The notes: generated by a model not told the origin, from the sequence alone. A stretch of 64,000 nucleotides of DNA from Ornithinimicrobium humiphilum (GCF_006716885.1 NZ_VFPU01000001.1:992001-1056000), one strand, 5' to 3'; shown: positions 26,524 to 34,133, numbered from the stretch's first letter. Translations and numbers: made by a program.

Positions 26524-27288
26524 ATGAAACGAGGGACCCGAAGCCCCCGCCCTTCCACGGAGACGGTCATGGCCGTAGTGGATGAGCTGCTCAGCAGCTG
26601 GGAGGCTCACGTCGAGACCGGTGAACACAAACTCCGATCGCGACAGCGCAAGACGCTCCCTCAGGCTGCGGTCGTGCTGGCGCTGACCTCGCACGTGTAC
26701 GAGTGCGCCAAGTTCCTGCGGCCCCATCTCCCGACCGAACTGAGTCCAGTGCAGATGCCGATCGTTCGCGCAATCCTGGAGTCGGCGATGACGGTTCTGT
26801 GGGTCGACAAGGTGGAGGACGCCGCCGCCGCCTTCTTGAACGAAGAAATTCGTCAGAGGAACAACCTCCAGAACACCCTGCGGGAAACGCCGTGGTTCGC
26901 GGCACATGCCGACCAAGTTGCGCATGCCGGAGACGATCCGCAGCCGACTTCGGCGGCAGAAGAGGCGAGGCGGTTCAACCGGCTGCTGGAGAGACTTGGC
27001 GCCCAAGACTTCTATGCGTTTTACAGATTACTGAGCGCCGTCACGCACCCGTCCGTCACCCTCACGGACTGCTACCTGGAAGGGGACGACGGCCGCGGTT
27101 TCCCGTTCACCCTCATGCCAAGGGCCGAGCGACTGTCGTCATCAGAGGGCAACGCCTGGCTCATGGCTGTCTGCATGCTTTGGACCGCCCGCACGGTCAA
27201 CTACTACGACGGTGACAAGCAACGTCGCAGCCAGCTCCGGCGACTGGGGCGAGATATGGGCATCAAGGTTGATTTCCAGCCCCGATGA
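26524..27288 (+). CDS. DUF5677-like all-helical protein
   Basis: 254 residues. The signature pattern is PIVRAILESAMTVLWV in the middle and FYRLLSAVTHPSVT later, resembling DUF5677-type proteins in which a conserved Arg/Glu helix precedes a Ser-x3-His-Pro motif. Some such families belong to the wider HEPN-like helical group, but the RN-x3-H motif is absent. No membrane segments are visible. It lies alone on the + strand in the accessory region. A defence-related role would be inference from neighbourhood only. Confidence 0.65.
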   Translation: MKRGTRSPRPSTETVMAVVDELLSSWEAHVETGEHKLRSRQRKTLPQAAVVLALTSHVYECAKFLRPHLPTELSPVQMPIVRAILESAMTVLWVDKVEDAAAAFLNEEIRQRNNLQNTLRETPWFAAHADQVAHAGDDPQPTSAAEEARRFNRLLERLGAQDFYAFYRLLSAVTHPSVTLTDCYLEGDDGRGFPFTLMPRAERLSSSEGNAWLMAVCMLWTARTVNYYDGDKQRRSQLRRLGRDMGIKVDFQPR

Positions 27289-27324
27289 TCTTCGACGCTG
27301 CTCGACTCCGCAGCAACGACCTGC

Positions 27325-27363
27325 ACTGCCGCTGTGAACGCGTAGCGGCCGACCATGCCGCTG
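27325..27363. repeat. Second copy of the 39-base intergenic repeat
   Basis: It matches 17979-18017 at 35 of 39 positions, including CTGCCGCTGTGA, CGCGTAGCG and ACCATGCCGCTG. It lies between the DUF5677-like gene and the hydrolase gene. Confidence 0.7.
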
Positions 27364-27383
27364 GTGGAGCGCCTATCGGTGAC

Positions 27384-28163
27384 CTATCTAGAGGTGTGGC
27401 GCAGATACTGAGCCAGGTGTTGGCTCCATGCGAGGAGGTCATCGGCTCGTGTCTGATGATGTGGCCCTGGTCGTCCCCGCAGGATCTTCTCAGGCGAGCC
27501 GAACAGGTCGAACAGCTCTAACTGCCCTTGCAGGGGAAAGATCTCGTCGTTCCACTGGACGTGGTGGAGCAGCGGCGCGTTGATCTGAGCAGCGCACTGC
27601 CGCACCACATCGTTCGCCGACACGGCCAGCATCATCGAATCGTGAGTAACGAGCCCGAACTTGCCAAGGACTGCAGTCTTCAGCCGCGGACCCAGCGCCG
27701 CGCTAACCACGATGCCGTACCGCGCGCCCATCGAAACCCCGAAGTACCCGACCGATTCCGCATCTAGTCCCCATCGGTGAGATGCGTGATCCAGGGCATG
27801 GAGCCAGTCCTGGCGCATGCGGGCATGAACAGCCTCGGGCCCCTCGTCTACGACCCGTCGTTGATAGTCCAACAGGCCATCGCCCGGGACCGCGCGGTCT
27901 CCGTGATACGGCCCGTCAATTGCGAGACAGGCCACACCCTCGCTCGCGAGCTGGTGTGCGAGCACGCGGTGCCGGTGGATGCCCTTGTGTCCACTCCCAC
28001 CATGACCAAGAAGAACCACCCGTGAGCCTGCGGGGGTGGCAGGAAGCCACGCCACCGCAGGAACCTGGTGCCCGCCACGAACCGCCGTGAACCTGATCTC
28101 GGCCACGTCCCCCACCGGCTCCGACGTCGGCACCGCCTCCATGTGGCCCACGGGCTCGTTCAT
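27384..28163 (-). CDS. Alpha/beta hydrolase (dienelactone-hydrolase-like)
   Basis: 259 residues from ATG; longer in-frame starts extend into DNA with no ribosome-binding site. An oxyanion-region LLGHGGSGHKG follows strand 3, and the nucleophile elbow is GVSMGA. The acid/His region comes later, with LLHHVQWNDEIFPLQGQLELFDLFGSPEK carrying Asp and HHQTRADD the likely catalytic His. It is probably a soluble esterase/hydrolase; the substrate is unknown. GC and codon use are intermediate. Confidence 0.8.
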   Translation of the reverse strand: MNEPVGHMEAVPTSEPVGDVAEIRFTAVRGGHQVPAVAWLPATPAGSRVVLLGHGGSGHKGIHRHRVLAHQLASEGVACLAIDGPYHGDRAVPGDGLLDYQRRVVDEGPEAVHARMRQDWLHALDHASHRWGLDAESVGYFGVSMGARYGIVVSAALGPRLKTAVLGKFGLVTHDSMMLAVSANDVVRQCAAQINAPLLHHVQWNDEIFPLQGQLELFDLFGSPEKILRGRPGPHHQTRADDLLAWSQHLAQYLRHTSR

Positions 28164-28305
28164 CCCGATGCGATTCCTTCCCACGTCAACAACCCGGCCC
28201 GGCGCCGTATGGGGGCCCGCGGGTAGGAACACACTGACATGCCGCTGATGGCAACATGCCATGACCTGGCCGCACGGCGTACCGTGAGGGTCTGAGGAGG
28301 GGCCG

Positions 28306-28557
28306 ATGATTCCCACGATGCTGTTGTTCGGGTTGGTCCTGGGTCGCTGGTGGAAGGCCTGCCTCGTGGTCGGGACCCTGGGTTGGCCGCTACTTCTGTG
28401 GTTCGACCACATCGTCGAATCACCCACGGAGTTCCTCGGAGCAGCTGGCCTCGCTGCCTTGAACACGGCTGTCGGAGTTGCGATCCATCAGTCGCTGGCC
28501 CATCTATTCAGACGGCTACGCAAGGACCGTCGGGCCCGGGATCACGCAGCCGCCTGA
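28306..28557 (+). CDS. Small membrane protein (83 aa)
   Basis: GAGGAGGGG precedes the ATG. Two to three hydrophobic stretches (MLLFGLVLGRWW; LVVGTLGWPLLLW; LGAAGLAALNTAVGVAI) are followed by a basic tail (RRLRKDRRARD). This is like small conserved actinobacterial membrane proteins. No function is assigned. It lies between the hydrolase and the second GyrA-segment paralogue. Confidence 0.65.
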   Translation: MIPTMLLFGLVLGRWWKACLVVGTLGWPLLLWFDHIVESPTEFLGAAGLAALNTAVGVAIHQSLAHLFRRLRKDRRARDHAAA

Positions 28558-28585
28558 CGAACCTGGATCCGCGCGGAGCGTGGGA

Positions 28586-28837
28586 TCAGCGGTCATGATG
28601 CTGCAGGTCCTGCGCGACCCGCTCCCTGAAGTCCCTGTGCGTATTGCCTATGGGCAACTGCATCACCAGCCGCGCCTGGACTTCATCCCAGCCGAAGGAC
28701 TCCTGGAGCGCGTGCAACGCTTCGTCGAAGTCAGCCGACGCCGTCACCGTCCGCAGAACTCGGACGGGGTCCTTCAGAGCTTCGTCAACGGCGGCAAGGG
28801 CCAGCAGGCGCTGGTCAGGCATGCCCGAGTCTGGCAC
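28586..28837 (-). CDS. Small protein resembling a GyrA/ParC segment (paralogue 2)
   Basis: 83 residues from GTG with GGAGG six bases upstream (an ATG at 28822 is an alternative). AAVDEALKDPVRVLRTV, then FGWDEVQARLVMQLP, aligns with the 25461-25706 protein (AAIDAAVENPVILVQLL; FGWNEHQARAVMDMQ). The last part diverges (GNTHRDFRERVAQDLQ). Both copies use the minus strand, about 3 kb apart. They suggest duplication of a small regulatory or interaction module. Confidence 0.65.
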   Translation of the reverse strand: MPDSGMPDQRLLALAAVDEALKDPVRVLRTVTASADFDEALHALQESFGWDEVQARLVMQLPIGNTHRDFRERVAQDLQHHDR

Positions 28838-29038
28838 GGCCGGCCTCCATCGGATGCGCGCTACTGGCGTAGATGAAGATGTAGCCGCGGGCGGAGCTCA
28901 GCCAAGCAACTGTCGGACTCCCGACCGATGAGCGGGGCCGGGCTGGTCAGCCGGGTCCGGATAGGCTGGCTCGAGCCGCGAACGCGGGGATGGTGATCGA
29001 TCTACTCACGAGGGCGTGTTGTGTCCGCTGGCGAACCT

Positions 29039-29740
29039 ATGACGGTGACTTTCGACCTTTTCAGCGCTTTGATCGACTCGCGCACCGGGGCAGGGGCCGT
29101 CTTCGACCGCCTCAGCGCCACCTACGGCTGGTCGGTGAACGGCAAGACCGTGTACGACGCCTGGGATGTTCAGAACAAGCGGGCGCAACGGCTTTGTGCG
29201 ACGTGGCAGCCCTACCGGGCGCTGGCGGGTCAGGCGCTCGCCGAGGCCTATGCCGCGCTGCACATCGAGGGAGATGTCGCCGCCGATCTCGCGCAGGTTC
29301 TCGATTCGATTCCCGCATGGCCGCTCTGGCCGGACGTGAGTGAGGGACTGCCGACCCTGGGGGAGCGCTACCGTCTTGGCCTGCTCTCGAACGTTGACGA
29401 TGAGCTCTTCGCTCGGACCCAGGCAGCGGCATACATCCAACCGGACCTCGCGATGACTTCTGAGCGTCTGGGCGCATACAAGCCGAGTCCTGCGATCTAT
29501 GAGCGCGCACAGGAGGCACTTGGCCCCATCGTTCACATCCCCACGTCCGCGAGGGACGTCAGAGGTGCGCTGGAGGCTGGCCTTCCGGTGGTCCGCCTTC
29601 GGCGCCCCGGACACGAGCTCGACCCGGACGGACCACGCCCCACCCTTGAGGCATCCCACCTGGGTGAGCTTGCGGCACTCGTCCCGCGCGCCGCCCGGCG
29701 GTGTGCCCTGGACGGCTCAGGCAGGGAAGACGCCCCCTGA
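29039..29740 (+). CDS. HAD-superfamily hydrolase (haloacid-dehalogenase type)
   Basis: 233 residues from ATG; a GTG at 29021 is possible. Motif I is VTFDLFSALIDSR with the nucleophilic Asp, motif II LLSNVDDE with Ser, and motif III GAYKPSPAIYERA with Lys. Motif IV is degenerate (SARDVRGALEAGLP), lacking the usual GD pair before it, so activity may be altered. It is similar in layout to 2-haloacid dehalogenase/phosphatases. The 3' end overlaps the convergent cysM gene by 24 bases. It marks the right edge of the accessory region. Confidence 0.8.
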   Translation: MTVTFDLFSALIDSRTGAGAVFDRLSATYGWSVNGKTVYDAWDVQNKRAQRLCATWQPYRALAGQALAEAYAALHIEGDVAADLAQVLDSIPAWPLWPDVSEGLPTLGERYRLGLLSNVDDELFARTQAAAYIQPDLAMTSERLGAYKPSPAIYERAQEALGPIVHIPTSARDVRGALEAGLPVVRLRRPGHELDPDGPRPTLEASHLGELAALVPRAARRCALDGSGREDAP

Positions 29741-30631
29741 GAGGTAACGGTCCCCTCGGTCGCAGACGACGAAGACGATCGTCGCCTCCTCGACCTCCTC
29801 GGCCACCTGCAGCGCGGTCCAGCAGGCACCGGCCGCGGAGATCCCGCCGAAGATGCCCTCCTCGCGGGCCAGCCGGCGGGCCATCTCCTCGGCGTCCGGC
29901 TGGCTGACCTCGATGGTCCGGTCCACCGCGGAGGGGTCGAAGATCCGCGGCACGTACTCCGGCGGCCAGGCGCGGATGCCAGGAATCCTGGCACCCTCCG
30001 CAGGCTGCGCCCCGATGATCTCGACGTCGGGGTTCTGCGACTTCAGGAAGTGGCTGACCCCGGTGATCGTGCCGGTCGTGCCCATCGCGGAGACGAAGTG
30101 GGTGATCCGCCCGTCGGTCTGCCGCCAGAGCTCCGGACCCGTGCCGGTCTCGTGGGCGCGCGGGTTGTCCGGGTTGCCGAACTGGTCCAGGACCCGGCCC
30201 CGACCCTCCTGCTCCATCTGCGTGACGACGTCGCGAGCCTCCTCCATGCCACCCGCGGCGGGGGTGAGGACCAGCTCGGCGCCATACGCCTTCATCGTCT
30301 GGATCCGCTCGACCGAGGCGTCCTCGGGCATCACGATGATCAGCGGGTAGCCGCTGATCGCCGCCGCCATGGCCAGGCCGATCCCGGTGTTGCCCGACGT
30401 GGCCTCGAGCAGGGTGTCGCCGGGGGAGATCTCACCGCGTGCCTCGGCGCCGCGGATCATGCTGATCGCGGGGCGGTCCTTCACGGAGCCGGCCGGGTTG
30501 TTGCCCTCGAGCTTGGCGAGTATGACGTTGCCGCGCCGCTCGTTCTCGGGCCCCGGGAGGCGCTGCAGACGCACCAGCGGCGTGTCGCCGATGACGTCCT
30601 CCATCGTGAGGTACGGCCGAGGGTTGCCCAC
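29717..30631 (-). CDS. cysM: Cysteine synthase B (CysM)
   Basis: 304 residues. The PLP lysine is in KLEGNNPAGSVKDRP, the substrate-binding loop is EATSGNTG, and the phosphate-binding region is SAMGTTGTITG. CDRGDRYLSGGVF at the end is diagnostic of the enterobacterial CysM type. It makes cysteine (or S-sulfocysteine from thiosulfate) from O-acetylserine. This form differs from the actinobacterial O-phosphoserine CysM as I know it. A GTG start lies 6 bases after TAGACT. A possible 49-codon gene lies 23 bases upstream. Confidence 0.93.
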   Translation of the reverse strand: MGNPRPYLTMEDVIGDTPLVRLQRLPGPENERRGNVILAKLEGNNPAGSVKDRPAISMIRGAEARGEISPGDTLLEATSGNTGIGLAMAAAISGYPLIIVMPEDASVERIQTMKAYGAELVLTPAAGGMEEARDVVTQMEQEGRGRVLDQFGNPDNPRAHETGTGPELWRQTDGRITHFVSAMGTTGTITGVSHFLKSQNPDVEIIGAQPAEGARIPGIRAWPPEYVPRIFDPSAVDRTIEVSQPDAEEMARRLAREEGIFGGISAAGACWTALQVAEEVEEATIVFVVCDRGDRYLSGGVFPA

Positions 30632-30637
30632 TCGCCG

Positions 30638-30643
30638 AGTCTA
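30638..30643 (-). promoter_or_regulatory. -10 box (TAGACT) of cysM
   Basis: TAGACT on the minus strand is 6 bases before the GTG start of cysM. Confidence 0.5.
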
Positions 30644-30654
30644 CGGGCGCGACG

Positions 30655-30804
30655 CTAGGCGAGGACGGCGGTCATCCGGATCGAGACGCGGACGCCGGCC
30701 AGGATCGGACCCAGCCTCGGGGTGTTGCGCGCCGGGGGGGCGGTCGGGAAGACGGAGGTGGGGTCCGCCGAGCCGAACGCTGCGCCGATCGCTCTCACCT
30801 GCAT
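30655..30804 (-). CDS. Possible small peptide (49 aa) upstream of cysM
   Basis: The ATG has GAGGAGAG four bases upstream, one of the better ribosome-binding sites in the region. The peptide begins MQVRAIGAAFG, is rich in Pro/Ala in the middle (FPTAPPARNTP), and ends in VSIRMTAVLA. There is no Cys, so classic cysteine attenuation is unlikely. It could be a small independent protein or a leader peptide for cysM, whose own promoter box lies between them. Confidence 0.4.
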   Translation of the reverse strand: MQVRAIGAAFGSADPTSVFPTAPPARNTPRLGPILAGVRVSIRMTAVLA

Positions 30805-30893
30805 GATCTCTCCTCGTCGTCGCGAGCGGTCAGTGTGGCATCCGGGGTCGCCAGGACCCTGGTGGTTTCGTCGGGCGAGGCGCACAATGGCTC

Positions 30894-31166
30894 ATGGCCC
30901 TGCAGCGCGACACCGGCACGGGGGCGATCTTCCCGGACCTCCGGGGAGACGGCCGGATGCTCCGCGCGACCTGGCACCAGGAGTGGCAGGTCGTCGTCCT
31001 CTCGCTGTGGCGCGACAACGTCTGCGTCGGCACCTGCCGCCTCGCGGCCGACGAGGTGCCCGACCTGATCGCCGTCCTCGGCCGCGGCCTGGACCAGGCG
31101 TATGACGCGGCGCGGGACCGCGTCGATCGGATCGACGACCTGGGACGGCCTCCGCAGGCGGGCTGA
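30894..31166 (+). CDS. Conserved actinobacterial hypothetical protein (90 aa)
   Basis: This is a small soluble protein with LRATWHQEWQVVVLSLWRD and GTCRLAADEVPDLIAVL, a pattern I associate with conserved actinomycete proteins of unknown function, often near stress genes. No clear ribosome-binding site precedes the ATG. It is followed after 74 bases by the cold-shock-domain gene on the same strand. Function is not assigned. Confidence 0.75.
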   Translation: MALQRDTGTGAIFPDLRGDGRMLRATWHQEWQVVVLSLWRDNVCVGTCRLAADEVPDLIAVLGRGLDQAYDAARDRVDRIDDLGRPPQAG

Positions 31167-31240
31167 CGTGCGCTGGGCGGAACCCTGCCCGGTCGGGGAG
31201 AATGGGGGAGCACACGTTCAGCACATCGCTAGGAGACACC

Positions 31241-32197
31241 GTGACCGAGGGAACCGTCCGCTGGTTCGACACCGACCGGGGCTTCGGGTTCATCGCCCTC
31301 GGCCCGGACGCCGAGGACCTCTACGTCCACGCGTCCGAGATCATCAGCAACGACGCGGTGAAGGTGCTCCGCGAGGGGCAGGTCGTCGAGTTCGAGATCG
31401 GTGAGGGCGACCGCGGTCCGATGGCCCGCCGCGTCCGCGTGACGGCCGACCAGTCCGCCGACTCGCCGCTGGGCGTGCTCGGCACCGTCTCCTGGTACGA
31501 GCCATCCAAGGGCTACGGCTTCGTCACCCCCGACAGCGGCGACGGCGAGATCTTCGTGCACAGCTCGGCCATCGTCGGCGGCGGCATCATCACCGAGGGG
31601 CAGCGCGTCGCCTTCCTCGTCGTGCCCGGCGAGAAGGGTCCGCAGGCCGACCACCTCCTCCCGCTGGGCTCGGAGGCCGCCGGCCCCGCGGCCGCCGCGC
31701 AGGCGGACGGCGCCGACGGCACCGTCACCTGGTACGACGCCGACAAGGGCTTCGGCTTCATCACCCCCGAGTCCGGCGGCGCCGACGTCTTCGTCCACGC
31801 CCGCGAGCTCGACGGCGACCTCGACGAGCTCGACGAGGGCGACCGGGTCACCTTCGAGACCGTCCAGGGCGACCGCGGCCCGCAGGCCCGCGACGTGCGC
31901 CTGGCCGGCGGCGGCTCCAAGGCGCGGGGCCGTGCGCCCCAGCGGTCGGGCTCCCGTCCGGGGTCCCGCGGGCGCGACGACTCCGGCGTGCCGGCGCGCG
32001 GCGGCGAGGGCACGGTCGTGCGCTACGACCCGGAGCGCGGCTTCGGCTTCATCTCGCCCGACTCCGGCGGGGCGGACCTCTTCGTCCACGTCTCGACCCT
32101 CAAGGGCGTCGACGAGCTCTACTCCGGTGACCGGGTCCGCTTCCAGGTGCGTCAGAGCGACCGCGGCCCGCAGGCCGACCGCGTCGAGCTGGCCTGA
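31241..32197 (+). CDS. Protein with four cold-shock domains
   Basis: 318 residues from GTG with AGGAGA well placed. Four CSD units can be read: GTVRWFDTDRGFGFI (~4), GTVSWYEPSKGYGFV (~84), GTVTWYDADKGFGFI (~160) and GTVVRYDPERGFGFI (~255), each with its RNP-2 partner (DLYVHAS, EIFVHSS, DVFVHAR, DLFVHVS) and a closing GPQA-type strand. A basic Gly/Arg/Ser linker (~230-252) precedes the last unit. Usual bacterial CSPs have one domain of ~67 residues. It probably binds single-stranded RNA/DNA as an RNA chaperone, with extended binding from four units. A hairpin follows the stop. Confidence 0.9.
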   Translation: MTEGTVRWFDTDRGFGFIALGPDAEDLYVHASEIISNDAVKVLREGQVVEFEIGEGDRGPMARRVRVTADQSADSPLGVLGTVSWYEPSKGYGFVTPDSGDGEIFVHSSAIVGGGIITEGQRVAFLVVPGEKGPQADHLLPLGSEAAGPAAAAQADGADGTVTWYDADKGFGFITPESGGADVFVHARELDGDLDELDEGDRVTFETVQGDRGPQARDVRLAGGGSKARGRAPQRSGSRPGSRGRDDSGVPARGGEGTVVRYDPERGFGFISPDSGGADLFVHVSTLKGVDELYSGDRVRFQVRQSDRGPQADRVELA

Positions 32198-32203
32198 GCG
32201 AAC

Positions 32204-32224
32204 CGGCGCGGAGCGCCGTTCTTC
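32204..32224 (+). terminator. Hairpin after the four-CSD gene
   Basis: CGGCGC-GGA-GCGCCG followed by TTCTTCC, six bases after the stop. Confidence 0.5.
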
Positions 32225-32248
32225 CCACCTGGTGTCCCCACCCGTGCC

Positions 32249-32254
32249 TAGGGT
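32249..32254 (+). promoter_or_regulatory. -10 box (TAGGGT) of the VOC gene
   Basis: TAGGGT lies 6 bases before the ATG at 32261. Confidence 0.5.
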
Positions 32255-32260
32255 GCAGGT

Positions 32261-32668
32261 ATGACGTCACCTGCGCCATACCTGTTCCTGCCCGGCACGG
32301 CGCGTAAGGCCCTGGGCTTCTACGCGGACGTCTTCGGCGGCACCGTCGAGATGCACACGCTCGCGGACTTCGGCCGCACCGACGGGCCGCCCGACGCGAT
32401 CGCGCACGGCTCGGTCTCGGGCGGTCCCGTGACGCTGTTCGTCGCCGACGCCACCGGTGACCAGCCGCCGTTCTCGTGCGAGGGGTTGCTCTTCTCGCTG
32501 CTCGGCGCGGCGCCGCCCGCCGTCCTGCACGAGTGGTTCGACAAGCTCGCCAAGGACGGGCATGTCGTCGACGAGCTGCGGGAGCGCTCGTGGGGCGCGA
32601 CCGACGGGCAGGTCATCGACCCCTACGGCCTGCGCTGGCTCGTCGGCTACGAGCCGGACGACGCCTGA
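32261..32668 (+). CDS. VOC-superfamily (PhnB/glyoxalase-like) protein
   Basis: 135 residues. APYLFLPGTARKALGFYADVFGGTVEMHT is the typical PhnB-like first beta-alpha unit (residues 5-33), and WGATDGQVIDPYGLRWLVG is the second. The protein forms paired beta-alpha-beta-beta-beta modules as a dimer. Metal ligands of true glyoxalase I are not all present, so the reaction is unknown. Antibiotic-resistance or methyltransferase-like VOC proteins look similar. It is single, with a leaderless-type promoter. Confidence 0.85.
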   Translation: MTSPAPYLFLPGTARKALGFYADVFGGTVEMHTLADFGRTDGPPDAIAHGSVSGGPVTLFVADATGDQPPFSCEGLLFSLLGAAPPAVLHEWFDKLAKDGHVVDELRERSWGATDGQVIDPYGLRWLVGYEPDDA

Positions 32669-32689
32669 CGTCGAAGGGGACGGCCGCCG

Positions 32690-32893
32690 TCAGAAGGCGG
32701 ACGACGTCCCCGCGCCACCGCGGGCCGCGCGTGCCTCGGCGACCTTGGCGGCCCGGTCCTGCTCGAGCCGGGTGATCGGGTCCAGGCGACCAGCCAGGCG
32801 CGGGGGGCCGTAGAAGGTCAGCACGATGTACTTCACCCGCCACGTGAACCGATACCAGAGCGACAGCCCGTCGCTCTCTACCTTCTTGGCCAT
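32690..32893 (-). CDS. Conserved actinobacterial small basic protein (67 aa)
   Basis: It begins MAKKVESDGLSLWYRFTWR and continues VKYIVLTFYGPPRL, a pattern I recognise as a conserved small actinobacterial protein without known function. The C-terminal half is helical (ITRLEQDRAAKVAEARAARGG). It is divergent from the MarR-family gene and shares the operator region at 32915-32929, so that regulator may control it. Confidence 0.75.
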   Translation of the reverse strand: MAKKVESDGLSLWYRFTWRVKYIVLTFYGPPRLAGRLDPITRLEQDRAAKVAEARAARGGAGTSSAF

Positions 32894-32914
32894 GCCCGCT
32901 CCCAATGCTTAGTG

Positions 32915-32929
32915 CCCTAATGATTAGGG
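32915..32929. promoter_or_regulatory. MarR/OhrR-type operator palindrome
   Basis: CCCTAAT-G-ATTAGGG is a perfect 15-base palindrome, AT-rich in a GC-rich genome, with a further CTTAG half-site just upstream. It lies between the divergent 67-aa-protein and MarR genes. Confidence 0.65.
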
Positions 32930-32954
32930 GAGAGTCTACCCGCCCGTCGTGGGC

Positions 32955-32960
32955 TACCGT
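32955..32960 (+). promoter_or_regulatory. -10 box (TACCGT) of the MarR-family gene
   Basis: TACCGT lies 7 bases before the ATG at 32968, downstream of the palindrome. Confidence 0.5.
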
Positions 32961-32967
32961 GTCGCTC

Positions 32968-33450
32968 ATGACGACCGTGCCGACGTCCCTGCCCTCGGGG
33001 GAGCCCGACCTGCTGGCGCTCGACCAGCAGGTGTGCTTCGCGCTGGCCGTCGCCTCGCGCAACGTCATCGCGCTCTACCGCCCGTTCCTCGACCCGATGG
33101 GGCTCACGCACCCGCAGTACCTCGTGATGCTCGCCCTCTGGGAGGAGACGCCCGTCAGCGTCGTGCGGCTCAGCCAGCGGCTCAGCCTCGAGCCCGCGAC
33201 CCTGTCGCCGCTGCTCAAGCGTCTCGAGGCGCGTGGCCTGATCACGCGCGAGCGGCGGCCCGACGACGAGCGATCCCTCGCCATCTCCCTGACCCCGCGC
33301 GGCCGCGAGCTGCGCGCCGAGGCCGAACGCATCCCCGCCGGCATCCTCGACCGGCTCGGCATGAGCCTGGAGGAGCTCGTCGGCCTGCGCGACGTGCTGC
33401 ACCGCCTCATCGACGCCAGCACCCGGGCGAGCGCGCCCGACGGCGCCTGA
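32968..33450 (+). CDS. MarR-family regulator of OhrR type
   Basis: 160 residues. LDQQVCFALAVASRNVI carries the single Cys (near residue 25) at the place of the peroxide-sensing Cys of OhrR. GLTHPQYLVMLALWE and the winged helix LSQRLSLEPATLSPLLKRLEARGLI follow. OhrR represses organic hydroperoxide reductase until its Cys is oxidised. No ohr gene is adjacent, but an OsmC-family gene is at 34627. A palindromic operator is upstream, suggesting autoregulation. Confidence 0.85.
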   Translation: MTTVPTSLPSGEPDLLALDQQVCFALAVASRNVIALYRPFLDPMGLTHPQYLVMLALWEETPVSVVRLSQRLSLEPATLSPLLKRLEARGLITRERRPDDERSLAISLTPRGRELRAEAERIPAGILDRLGMSLEELVGLRDVLHRLIDASTRASAPDGA

Positions 33451-33485
33451 CCCCACGGCATCCCCGGGTCGTGGGATGGTCAGGT

Positions 33486-34133
33486 ATGCGGACTGCATAC
33501 CTCTCCGGTCCTGGCGACGCGCGCAGGGTGACGGTCACAGCCCTTGCCGCTGTCGCACTGGCACTGACCGGCTGCGTCGTGACGACGGAGGGCGCTGCGG
33601 ACACCCCCACCGTCCAGCCGGGCGAGCTCGACGAGGCGGGCGGCAACCCCTGTCCCGAGGAGCTGCCGATCGGTGACGACCCCTCGGGCCACGGCTTCGG
33701 CGTGGAGCACGCGGCCGAGGAGCTCCCCGAGCTGCTCGAGCCGCAGGAGGCGTGGGTATGCCGTTATGACAGCGAGGACCGCGCGACCACCGAGTCGGGC
33801 GGCGTCGTGATGGGGTGGCGTCGTGCCGCAGGCCCCGACGCCGTCGCGCCGGAGACGCTGCCCGCTCTCGGGGAGGCCCTGGACGGGCTCGCCCTCGTCC
33901 CGGACGACCAGGCCTGCACGGCGGACCTCGGCCCCCGCTGGATGGTCGTCTACAGCCACGACGGGGACCTGACCGGCGTGGTGGTCGACGACTACGGCTG
34001 CCGGCGGGTCCGCCTGACCGACGACCCGCACCACACGCCTCCGGGGTCGGACGGGCAGGAGGGCGTGGTCGGCGGCATCCTCGACGGGGGCCACGCCGTG
34101 CTGGAGGCCCTCGGCCCGGTGCAGAGGGGCTGA
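33486..34133 (+). CDS. Hypothetical lipoprotein (215 aa)
   Basis: The signal peptide ends in lipobox LTGC (near residue 30), so it is lipid-anchored outside. Mature protein is acidic, with three or four Cys (NPCPEELP, WVCRYD, QACTADLG, YGCRRV) that could form disulfides. RWMVVYSHDGDLTGVVVDDYGCRRV resembles actinomycete lipoproteins of unknown role. It is convergent with a GNAT gene. Confidence 0.75.
   Translation: MRTAYLSGPGDARRVTVTALAAVALALTGCVVTTEGAADTPTVQPGELDEAGGNPCPEELPIGDDPSGHGFGVEHAAEELPELLEPQEAWVCRYDSEDRATTESGGVVMGWRRAAGPDAVAPETLPALGEALDGLALVPDDQACTADLGPRWMVVYSHDGDLTGVVVDDYGCRRVRLTDDPHHTPPGSDGQEGVVGGILDGGHAVLEALGPVQRG

Noticed and set aside
29717..30900. Cysteine or SAM riboswitch upstream of cysM
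   Set aside because: I see no conserved riboswitch core, and a -10 box only 6 bases before the start leaves no leader for one.
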